Source: JACPRL01 sp035573715
Lineage (GTDB): Bacteria; Acidobacteriota; Terriglobia; Acidiferrales; 2-02-FULL-67-57
NCBI GenBank assembly: GCA_035573715.1
Contig: DATLZZ010000010.1
Location: 186,001-250,000 of the forward strand
Length of the DNA stretch: 64,000 nucleotides
Direction: 5' to 3'
Shown here: positions 40,894 through 47,234 of the stretch, piece by piece
Position numbering within the stretch: position 1 is the stretch's first letter
Layout of the letters: every line of letters starts with the position of its first letter
Program-made: the position numbers and the translations under genes
The notes under the pieces: model-generated
The model's database searches: none
Seen by the model: only the letters and a program-made list of their open reading frames with translations
What the model was told of the DNA's origin: nothing

Positions 40894-40950
40894 AAAAGCC
40901 GACGGCGCGTGACAGACAGGTATGTCTGTCCTACCCCTCCATCAAATAGA

Positions 40951-40983
40951 GAAAGGGCCCCGACGCAGGGTCGGGGCCCTTTC
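40951..40983. terminator. Bidirectional hairpin terminator
   Basis: Perfect 14-bp stem GAAAGGGCCCCGAC/GTCGGGGCCCTTTC with loop GCAGG, between the convergent methyltransferase and glycine-zipper genes. Confidence 0.85.
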
Positions 40984-41001
40984 CAGTCCCTTCGACCGGC
41001 C

Positions 41002-41610
41002 TTACTGACTGATGGCCAGGTCTTCCTTCAGGCGGAAGCGCAGGCGGGTTTCAGCCGGGTAGCGGATGTCGCGCTGCCCGGTGAGCGCCGCGGCACCGGT
41101 ACCGCTGCCCGCGCCCACGCCGGCGCCGATGGCCGCCCCCTTGCCGCCGCCGGCCAGGCCGCCGATCAAGGCGCCCAAGCCGGTGCCGCCGCCGATGAAC
41201 AGCACGTTGCGCTTCAGTTTGCTGCCCTCGCGGCGGCCGGTGGTCGAGGTTTCGACGTCATAGCTATCGCCGTCCACCTCGACCTCGGTCAGGGTCATAA
41301 ACAGCCGGCCACTGCCCTTGAAGCGGCCGGAGGCCTCGGCGTCAACCACTTCGCCGGTGACCTCCGAGCCAGCCGGGATGATCACCTTGTCGCCCACCAC
41401 CACGTCGTGGTCGAGGACGCCGGTGAAGTCATCGCCCGGCTCATTGGTCTTGGAGCTCAAGCTCTGCGTCAGCCGCACGGTGAGCTCCGTCCCCGCCGGC
41501 ACAATCACCGGTTCTGGCCTGAGTACGTAGGTGGCTCCCACAATCAGCGACGCTGCGAGCAGCACCGCTGCCGTGGCCACCCAAAGGCTCTTGCCCTTAG
41601 GAATGCGCAT
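41002..41610 (-). CDS. Membrane-anchored glycine-zipper protein
   Basis: 202 residues from ATG 41610 (RBS GGAGGTAGCAATC). One N-terminal hydrophobic helix or signal (LWVATAAVLLAASLIVGATYVL). A TrbI-like beta segment (VIVPAGTELTVRLTQSLSSKTNEPGDDFTGVLDHDVVVGDKVIIPAGSEVTGEVVDAEASG) is followed by the zipper (GGGTGLGALIGGLAGGGKGAAIGAGVGAGSGTGAAAL) and YPAETRLRFRLKEDL. Same architecture as 35852-36493. Probably envelope-associated. Confidence 0.78.
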   Translation of the reverse strand: MRIPKGKSLWVATAAVLLAASLIVGATYVLRPEPVIVPAGTELTVRLTQSLSSKTNEPGDDFTGVLDHDVVVGDKVIIPAGSEVTGEVVDAEASGRFKGSGRLFMTLTEVEVDGDSYDVETSTTGRREGSKLKRNVLFIGGGTGLGALIGGLAGGGKGAAIGAGVGAGSGTGAAALTGQRDIRYPAETRLRFRLKEDLAISQ

Positions 41611-41760
41611 GATTGCTACCTCCAGGCGACGTGTCGCCCGTTTCAAGCCTAAACAGAGGCCTTCGAGCCCCGAAAAGGTTGTCCGTTATTTCCTAAGTGT
41701 TTTACTTGCAAGAGATTAGCTCAGAAATCGAGCATTTTCCTGTCCGTGAGCCGGTCGCGC

Positions 41761-41890
41761 CGTGCGGTTTTTGCGGTTTTTGCGGTTTTCGCGGTTTTTG
41801 CGGTTTTGCCGTTGTCCCAGAAGGCCGGAAAAATTACAACCAGAAAAAAAACAACCGCAAAAACCGCAAAAACCGCAAAAACCGTAGACA
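41761..41890 (+). repeat. Palindromic 9-mer element, copy 3 (upstream of lysis operon)
   Basis: CGTGCGG followed by TTTTTGCGG/TTTTCGCGG units, core TTTTGCCGTTGTCCCAGAA, a diverged segment, TACAACCAG plus A-run, then three to four inverted ACCGCAAAA units ending CCGTAGACA. It continues into the same leader as copy 2 (AAGCGGCGGCGG...CTATGGAAGACG). Confidence 0.88.
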
Positions 41891-41930
41891 AGCGGCGGCG
41901 GCTGTCGCTATGGAAGACGTGGTTGAACCG

Positions 41931-42470
41931 ATGAGCGACAACCAGGTGAAGCGAGAATCGAATCGAACCCAGGCCCGCGCCGCCGCGCTTCTGAATGACG
42001 ACAAGGGGCGATTCCTGGCGGAACTGGCTCCGGCGGTGCAGCGGTTGGCGGCGCGCACCGGCCTGCCGGCGTCGGCCGTGCTCGCGCAAGCCATTCTGGA
42101 ATCGAACTGGGGGCGATCGGCGCTGGCGCGGCAAGCCCACAATCTGTTTGGAATCAAGGCGCGTCGCGGCGCGCGGGCTTCCGCCACGTTCAACACGACA
42201 GAGTACGAGGGCGGGGAGGCGCGGCGCGAGGCGGCGCGCTTCGCGGCCTACGCGAGCTACGAGGACTGCCTCGGCGACTACGCCCGGGTTCTCGCTCACC
42301 CGCGCTACTTGCGGGCGCGCCGCGTGGCCGCCAACCCGCTGGCGTTCGTGGTGGAGCTGCAGCGCGCCGGCTACGCCACCGATCCGCACTACGCGCACAA
42401 GCTGGCGCTGCTCATCCGCCGCTATCGCCTCACCCAGTACGACGTCCCGCGAAAGGAGCCCACGCCATGA
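41931..42470 (+). CDS. Endolysin: N-acetylglucosaminidase (FlgJ/LytG type)
   Basis: 179 residues from ATG 41931, the same start position and first ~18 codons as the phage gene at 18962. LAPAVQRLAARTGLPASAVLAQAILESNWGRSALARQAHNLFGIK is the glucosaminidase core (Glu57 catalytic), then FAAYASYEDCLGDYARVL and YATDPHYAHKLALLIRRYRL. There is no signal peptide, so export would need a holin, fitting a phage endolysin. First gene of a four-gene lysis-type operon; ATGA overlap with the lipoprotein gene. The gene cuts peptidoglycan glycan strands. Confidence 0.87.
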   Translation: MSDNQVKRESNRTQARAAALLNDDKGRFLAELAPAVQRLAARTGLPASAVLAQAILESNWGRSALARQAHNLFGIKARRGARASATFNTTEYEGGEARREAARFAAYASYEDCLGDYARVLAHPRYLRARRVAANPLAFVVELQRAGYATDPHYAHKLALLIRRYRLTQYDVPRKEPTP

Positions 42471-42904
42471 GTCTCAGTTTCGCCAATCGCCGCCTTGTCT
42501 TTCTCCTGCTTCTAACCTCCAGCCTCCTGCTTCCGGGCTGCGGCGACTTCGAGCGCAACGCCTACCGCACCCTCAAGGTCGCCAAAGTCGAATACGAGCT
42601 TCTGCAGGAGCACGCCGCGCGCGCCTACCTGGAGGGCCGGCTGACGGAGCCGCAGTGGGAGCGCTTCGCGGTGGCCGGCAACCGCTTCATCGCCGCGCAC
42701 ACCCTCGCGGCTGACCTGATGAAGACCTACCAGCAAGTGCGGCGCGCGGGTTCGTCGGAGGACGAGCGGGCGCGCCTCGAGGCGCGCATCAACGCCGCGC
42801 TGGCTCAGTTGCCGGTGCTGCTGGCCGACCTGCGGGCGCTGCTGGGCTCGTTCGACTCCGGCGGCGCCGCGGCGGCCGATGAGAGTCGTCAATCGAGGAG
42901 GTAG
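42467..42904 (+). CDS. Lipoprotein of lysis cassette, possible outer-membrane spanin-like
   Basis: 145 residues, ATGA overlap with the endolysin. The N-terminus RRLVFLLLLTSSLLLPGC is a textbook lipobox signal (Cys at ~25). The rest is helical and Arg/Ala/Glu-rich (YRTLKVAKVEYELLQEHAARAYLEGRLTEPQWERFAVAGNRFIAAHTLAADLMKTYQQVRRA). Placed after an endolysin and before a TM protein, it could act as an o-spanin or phage-borne envelope lipoprotein. Larger than typical o-spanins, so the role is tentative. Confidence 0.72.
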   Translation: MSLSFANRRLVFLLLLTSSLLLPGCGDFERNAYRTLKVAKVEYELLQEHAARAYLEGRLTEPQWERFAVAGNRFIAAHTLAADLMKTYQQVRRAGSSEDERARLEARINAALAQLPVLLADLRALLGSFDSGGAAAADESRQSRR

Positions 42905-42907
42905 CCC

Positions 42908-43105
42908 ATGGCCATCACCAAACGCGACATCGTTACCTGGGCAGAACTGATTCAGCTCATCTCGCAGATGCTGCTTGCCGGCGTCGCCGCGCTGAAAGAT
43001 GACGAGCCGGTGGACTTCGACGCAGTCAAGATCGCGCTCACGCCCGAGGAGGCCGTGCGGCGCCTGCGCCCGGAGGGAACGGCGAAACTGGAAAAGGGAG
43101 AATAG
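42908..43105 (+). CDS. Small protein of lysis cassette
   Basis: 65 residues, ATG 42908 with AGGAGG four bases after the previous gene. MAITKRDIVTWAELIQLISQMLLAGVAALKDDEPVDFDAVKIAL: an amphipathic/hydrophobic helix followed by an acidic tail; not clearly a TM segment. Unknown function; tightly packed within the operon so probably expressed with the lysis genes. Confidence 0.68.
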   Translation: MAITKRDIVTWAELIQLISQMLLAGVAALKDDEPVDFDAVKIALTPEEAVRRLRPEGTAKLEKGE

Positions 43106-43108
43106 CGA

Positions 43109-43642
43109 GTGACCACTGAAGTATTGGCAACCGAGCAAAGCAGGACGCCCGAGCGGCGTTACCTGAAGGCGACGCTGGCGGGCGCGGGCGGCATGCTGGC
43201 GCTGCTGTGGTTTCTGCTGGAGCAGCGCCCCGAGCTGGCGCAGCTTCTGCTGGAGCGCATCGTCATCGCCTGGGGACCGCAGTTCGTCATTCTGCTTCTC
43301 CTGTTCGGCTTTCTCTATCTGCTGGCCGACCGCTACGCGCCGCGACTCATCGCCGCCCAGCGGGAAACGGCGGTGGCCTTGCAAAGCCTGGCGCGCGCGG
43401 TCGAGCAGTTGGTGGCGCGGGAGAACTCGTTCCAGCGCGAGCAGGACGTGCTGCTGAACCACGTCGCCCGGCGCGTCGAAGCCATCCACAAGCTCCTCAA
43501 CGGCCGTCTCCACCGACTGGCTCGCGCTTCTTCCGAGCCACCGCCGAAAAAGGCTCGCCCGCGTTCGGCACGGCCCAACCCGGGCCAGCGGTCCTCGAAG
43601 CCGGAGTTGGCAGTTGCAAATCACGTTCTTTCCTCTACTTGA
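43109..43642 (+). CDS. Two-TM holin- or inner-membrane-spanin-like protein
   Basis: 177 residues from GTG 43109, 3 bp after the previous stop. Two predicted TM helices (ATLAGAGGMLALLWFLL at ~21-38; WGPQFVILLLLFGFLYLL at ~54-72) are followed by a coiled-coil part (AVALQSLARAVEQLVARENSFQREQDVLLNHVARRVEAIHKLL) and a basic Pro-rich tail. Lysis cassettes encode holins with two TMs; a long coiled coil also suits spanin-type bridging. No family recognised. Last gene of the operon; its 3' end overlaps the upstream region of the MBL gene. Confidence 0.68.
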   Translation: MTTEVLATEQSRTPERRYLKATLAGAGGMLALLWFLLEQRPELAQLLLERIVIAWGPQFVILLLLFGFLYLLADRYAPRLIAAQRETAVALQSLARAVEQLVARENSFQREQDVLLNHVARRVEAIHKLLNGRLHRLARASSEPPPKKARPRSARPNPGQRSSKPELAVANHVLSST

Positions 43643-43718
43643 CTCCCCTCCGCCTGCCCCCTACAATCTCCCTGTCGTTTGGGGTCGGGTTTCACCACAG
43701 AGGGCAGAGGAAACAACT

Positions 43719-44990
43719 TTGCGCATCACCTTTTGGGGGGTGCGAGGTTCTACTCCCACACCCGCGCGCCACACGTGGCGCTATGGGGGCAACACGCCGT
43801 GCGTCGAGCTGCGCCTGCCCGACCAACTGGTTTTGATTGACGCCGGCACCGGCATCCGAGAGCTCGGCCAGCAGCTCCTCGCCGAAGCCCGCCCCGATTC
43901 GGCCGGTGCTCCGCCCAAGCCCATCAACGTCTCTCTGCTGTTCTCTCACTACCACTGGGACCACATCCAGGGCCTACCGTTTTTCGCGCCCATCTATGCG
44001 CCCGGGAACACCGTTCGCCTTTACGGGCCGCGCTTCCGCGACGTCGCCGGCTCGTCGCTCTCGGCGGCGCTTCAAGCGCTGTTTTGCGCGCCGTTTTTCC
44101 CGGTGCTGGCCACCGACCTGCGCGCCGCCCATCCCATCGAAGAATTTGACGACAACGCCAGCTTCTCGCTGGGCGATCTCCGGGTGCGCGCCTGCCGGGT
44201 CAATCACCCGCAGGGCTCGGTCGCCTATCGCTTCGAGCACGGCGGGGCTTCGGTCGTCTATGCGACCGACCACGAGCCGGGCAACGAGGAAATTGACCGG
44301 CGGCTGCGCAACTTCGCGCGCGGCGCCGACGTGCTTATCACCGACGCCCAGTATTTCCCCGAGCAGCTTGTCGCCGAGCGCAAAGGCTGGGGCCACAGCT
44401 CGTGGCAGGCGGCCACCGAACTGGCGCGGGCGGCCGAGGTCAAGAACCTGATCCTCTTCCACCACGAGCCGACCCACAGCGACGAAGTGCTGGACGCGAT
44501 TCTGGTTCGCGCCCGGGGGGCTTTTGCCAACACTCACTCGGCCACGGAAACGCTGGTGGTGGAGGTGCGCCGCCGGGAAGTGCTCTTCGCCAATCGCCCG
44601 GCGCGGCTCAGTCAGCGCGCCGACGTCCACCTGCCGGTCCACGTCGAGACCACGCAGGACGGCGCGCGGGTGCGGGAGGAGGCGTACCTGGCTAACCTCA
44701 GCTTCCACGGCGCCTATATCCTGAGCCCGCATCACTTCGAGCCCCAGCAGTCCATCGAAATCGCCGTGCCGCTGCAGCCCGACCCGTCCGCCGCCACCGC
44801 TGCGCACCACGGGAAGGGAGCTCCGCCGGGAGAATTTCGCCTCAAAGGGGTGGTGCTGCGCACGGAGCCGCAGACGACCAACGGCCACTGGGAAGGCGTG
44901 GCGGTGATTTTCCCCGACGCCCAGGGCCGTGTCCCCGCCCAGCCGAAGGCGCCGCCCAAGCCCGGCCCCGACTCCGACACCACCTCGTAG
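43719..44990 (+). CDS. MBL-fold metallohydrolase with PilZ-like domain (paralog 2)
   Basis: 423 residues from TTG 43719 (AGAGGAAAC upstream; residue LRITFWGVRGS aligns with the paralog's VQLTFWGVRGS). TWRYGGNTPCVEL, LIDAGTGIRELGQQLL, LLFSHYHWDHIQGLPFF, ASVVYATDHEPGNEE, DVLITDAQYF, NLILFHHEP: complete MBL metal site. The C-terminal PilZ-type part is RPARLSQRADVHLPVHVETTQDGARVREEAYLANLSFHGAYILSPHHFEPQQSIEIAV. Together with 37686-38906 it flanks the lysis cassette on opposite sides and strands. Cytoplasmic enzyme, substrate unknown. Confidence 0.85.
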   Translation: MRITFWGVRGSTPTPARHTWRYGGNTPCVELRLPDQLVLIDAGTGIRELGQQLLAEARPDSAGAPPKPINVSLLFSHYHWDHIQGLPFFAPIYAPGNTVRLYGPRFRDVAGSSLSAALQALFCAPFFPVLATDLRAAHPIEEFDDNASFSLGDLRVRACRVNHPQGSVAYRFEHGGASVVYATDHEPGNEEIDRRLRNFARGADVLITDAQYFPEQLVAERKGWGHSSWQAATELARAAEVKNLILFHHEPTHSDEVLDAILVRARGAFANTHSATETLVVEVRRREVLFANRPARLSQRADVHLPVHVETTQDGARVREEAYLANLSFHGAYILSPHHFEPQQSIEIAVPLQPDPSAATAAHHGKGAPPGEFRLKGVVLRTEPQTTNGHWEGVAVIFPDAQGRVPAQPKAPPKPGPDSDTTS

Positions 44991-45053
44991 GCCGCGACAC
45001 CCCGCGCCGGTTTTTCTGCTAGACTAAGTGTTTGTTCGGAGGCAAGGGGTCCC

Positions 45054-45281
45054 ATGCGCGCCTATGTATTCGTCAACGTTAAGGCCGGGAAGGCCAAGGG
45101 GGTGGCAGGGAAGATCGCCGCGCTCAAAGGAGTGGTGCAGGCCGATCCCTGCTGGGGCACGCCCGACATCATTGCCGTCTGCGACGTCAAAAACGAGCGA
45201 GCGCTGAACGACCTCGTGTTCAACGAAATCTCCAAGCTCCCCGACGTTGAGCACACCGACACCCACATCACCCTCACCTAG
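45054..45281 (+). CDS. Stand-alone Lrp/AsnC ligand-binding (RAM) domain protein
   Basis: 75 residues, ATG 45054 with GGAGG ~12 bases upstream. MRAYVFVNVKAGKAKGVAGKIAALKGVVQADPCWGTPDIIAVCDVKNERALNDLVFNEISKLPDVEHTDTHI is exactly one RAM domain, without an HTH. Such domains bind amino acids or form oligomers; a one-domain version is known in many bacteria. Followed by a 109-bp gap and the minus-strand HTH gene. Confidence 0.87.
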   Translation: MRAYVFVNVKAGKAKGVAGKIAALKGVVQADPCWGTPDIIAVCDVKNERALNDLVFNEISKLPDVEHTDTHITLT

Positions 45282-45390
45282 TGCCGTTCCCATTACTCGG
45301 GTCCAGTGGCTCTTTACCCATGTCCCTCCGTGCCCACCTTGGAGAGCAGTCCCGACGCAGACGGGACGAGTCGAGGGCTCATCGGCGGCT

Positions 45391-45714
45391 TCAATCTTCT
45401 TCCCCCACTACACCGGCCTGCCATTCCTTCTGCACAGTGTCTCTGTAAACCAGCCAGCGGCCGCCGACGCGCCGGCCCGCCAACTGGCCCTCGTGGAGCC
45501 AGCGGTAAATCGTGTCGGGGGATTTCCCCAGGAGCTTCGCTGCGGCCACAGCCGAGATCAGCTCGCGCTTCTCCTGCTGGGCCAGCAGCGCGCGCGCCCT
45601 CTCGAACTGTGCGGACTTGGGCCGCTCTTCGTCCTTCGGCGGAAGCTTGGACGGCGGCGCAATCACCGCGAGCCTCTCCCCGTGGCCTGTCGCGCATCCA
45701 TACTCGGCTCCCAT
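45391..45714 (-). CDS. Excisionase-like (HTH_17/MerR-type) DNA-binding protein
   Basis: 107 residues, ATG 45714, overlapping the 3' end of the Gam-like gene by about 50 bp. ELISAVAAAKLLGKSPDTIYRWLHEGQLAGRRVGGRWLVYRDTVQKEW is a clean helix-turn-helix of the excisionase/HTH_17 family, preceded by a charged N-terminal helix. In phages such proteins act as Xis or early regulators. Its position with Gam and an S24 repressor supports a phage early-module role. Confidence 0.8.
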   Translation of the reverse strand: MGAEYGCATGHGERLAVIAPPSKLPPKDEERPKSAQFERARALLAQQEKRELISAVAAAKLLGKSPDTIYRWLHEGQLAGRRVGGRWLVYRDTVQKEWQAGVVGEED

Positions 45715-46352
45715 CGCTTTAGCGCCTCCCAGTTGAGTTCATAGAACCACTTCTCCCGTTGCTGCAACCGGACCCCGGCGCGCTGTAGCCTGCGACGCAC
45801 TCGCGCCCCGGGCCCGTTCTTCCCCACGGCTTGGAGAAAGAACTGCCGCAAGGAGTCGCGATCGAGCTCCGTGCGGACGCGCAGGAACTGCTGGCCGGGG
45901 CGCCAATTGGCCAGAGCTCGCAAGGCGCGCGCTTCATCCTGGATGCTCACCGCGCGCGCCGTTCGATACCCCACGCGCCCAAACCGCAGCGTCCTTGACT
46001 TGCGCGCGTGCCCGTCGATCCGTGCCAACTCGTCGTGGCGGCGACAAAACTTCTCGATGGCCCTTTCCAGCCTCACCCGCTGGGACTCCAGCGGGGCCCG
46101 ACGCGCGGAAATCTCCGATTCCAGTCGAGCCCGCGCCTCGGCCCCTGCTCTCTCGAGTGTGCCGAGTTGCAGGGTCAATTGCGCCAGTTGCAGGAGTGAC
46201 TTCTCAACCTCCAACCAGCAGGAAACGGCCCCGCTCGCACGCGCCCTTGGCTTGCTTTGACCCGGGTGCGTGGCGCGGGGCTGGAAATGGTTCCAGGGGA
46301 CGGGAAGGACTGGCTTTCGACTCGCCCGGCTACGGGAAGAAAGGGCTTGCAT
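45663..46352 (-). CDS. gam: Mu Gam-like host-nuclease inhibitor
   Basis: 229 residues from ATG 46352. A GTG at 46394 opens the same frame but falls inside the operator/promoter, so the later start is preferred. A long N-terminal coiled coil (LLQLAQLTLQLGTLERAGAEARARLESEISARRAPLESQRVRLERAIEKFCRRHDELA) is followed by the Gam-type beta region (KSRTLRFGRVGYRTARAVSIQDEARALRALANWRPGQQFLRVRTELDRDSLR) and QRAGVRLQQREKWFYEL. Gam binds DNA ends and blocks RecBCD-type nucleases; it is an early protein of Mu-type phages. Divergent from the repressor. Confidence 0.8.
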   Translation of the reverse strand: MQALSSRSRASRKPVLPVPWNHFQPRATHPGQSKPRARASGAVSCWLEVEKSLLQLAQLTLQLGTLERAGAEARARLESEISARRAPLESQRVRLERAIEKFCRRHDELARIDGHARKSRTLRFGRVGYRTARAVSIQDEARALRALANWRPGQQFLRVRTELDRDSLRQFFLQAVGKNGPGARVRRRLQRAGVRLQQREKWFYELNWEALKRWEPSMDARQATGRGSR

Positions 46353-46375
46353 GTGACCCACCAATGAGCTACTAT
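46347..46375 (+). promoter_or_regulatory. Promoter of the XRE-S24 repressor gene
   Basis: TTGCAT (46347-46352), 17-bp spacer, TACTAT (46370-46375); start expected near 46382, just ahead of the operator. On the other strand TTGACA (complement of 46410-46415) points toward gam, so divergent promoters overlap the operator. Confidence 0.65.
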
Positions 46376-46384
46376 CGACTCGAA

Positions 46385-46410
46385 AGGTGTACACCTAACA
46401 GGTGTACTTT
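46385..46410. promoter_or_regulatory. Repressor operator (two AGGTGTAC sites)
   Basis: The perfect 12-bp palindrome AGGTGTACACCT (46385-46396) and a second half-similar site CAGGTGTACTTT (46399-46410) lie between gam and the repressor ATG (46416). The two sites are ~14 bp apart, about 1.4 helical turns. Confidence 0.78.
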
Positions 46411-46415
46411 GTCAA

Positions 46416-47186
46416 ATGGTTTCTGCGCGCGACAGTTGGCCAAGCAAAATCAAGCAGTTACGGGACTCGCTTGGCCTCTCGCAGGAGCAGTTGGCCCGCC
46501 GGCTTGAGGTAACCAAGAAGACGATTGCGGAATGGGAGCAGGCGCGGCAGGTACCGAGCGCAGAGCGAGCTCTGCAACTGGCGCGGTTGGCCGCCCCGGG
46601 AGAGTTGCGTCGGTGGTTGATTCGGCAGGCGCTCGATCGGATCGGCGCCGATGAGGGTTTGCTTGAGGATGCCCTGGGCGCGCGACGGCGCGGCCGCCAG
46701 GCGCCGCTGCCGGTTGCCGGGTTGCGGGTAATTCCTTCCGCGGATCTGAGCGACCGCTTTCGAGCGCTGGAGGGGCTGAGCGACTTTGTCCCGATTCCGT
46801 TGCTGCGGGACGCGGCGGCGGCGGGCTCACCGCGGGAAATTTCCGAGGAGGACATCGAAGGCTACGCGATGATTCAATACGCGTGGTGCCCGAACCCGGC
46901 CGAGTTCACTTGCGTGCGGGTTCGCGGCGCTTCGATGTCGCCGATTCTGCTGGATGGGGCGGTGGTGGCGATTGACCACTTGCAGCGCGACCCGCAGGCG
47001 CTGCACCAGAAAATGGTTGCCGCCCGCGTGGAGGATGGCGTGACCATCAAGTGGCTCAACCTCCAGCCCGACGGCTCTCTGCTCCTTGTCCCGGAGAACA
47101 AGAACTACCCTGCCATCCCGCTGCCGCGCACGCCCACAAACCCCATCGTGGGCCTGGTGGCCTGGTGGTGGAACCGACAGCGCTGA
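46416..47186 (+). CDS. XRE-S24 (CI/LexA-type) phage-like repressor
   Basis: 256 residues, ATG 46416. HTH at ~10-48: IKQLRDSLGLSQEQLARRLEVTKKTIAEWEQARQVPSAERALQLARLA. S24 domain at ~125-255: candidate autocleavage site Ala136-Gly137 in AAAAGSP, nucleophile Ser173 in RGASMSPILLDG, and Lys212 in VEDGVTIKWLN. The order and spacing match LexA/CI repressors that self-cleave on RecA filaments, so DNA-damage induction is likely. It should act on the AGGTGTAC operator in front of it and on gam. Confidence 0.9.
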   Translation: MVSARDSWPSKIKQLRDSLGLSQEQLARRLEVTKKTIAEWEQARQVPSAERALQLARLAAPGELRRWLIRQALDRIGADEGLLEDALGARRRGRQAPLPVAGLRVIPSADLSDRFRALEGLSDFVPIPLLRDAAAAGSPREISEEDIEGYAMIQYAWCPNPAEFTCVRVRGASMSPILLDGAVVAIDHLQRDPQALHQKMVAARVEDGVTIKWLNLQPDGSLLLVPENKNYPAIPLPRTPTNPIVGLVAWWWNRQR

Positions 47187-47234
47187 CCACCGCATTGCTC
47201 CTTTTGCCACTCCATCGTACACTGGTGGTCTGCA

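Noticed and set aside
41703..41745. Possible tRNA (GATTAGCTCAG-like D-arm)
   Set aside because: No acceptor stem, anticodon arm or T-arm can be paired around it.
45663..46394. GTG at 46394 as gam start
   Set aside because: It lies inside the operator and would give a leader peptide with no similarity to Gam proteins; ATG 46352 preferred.
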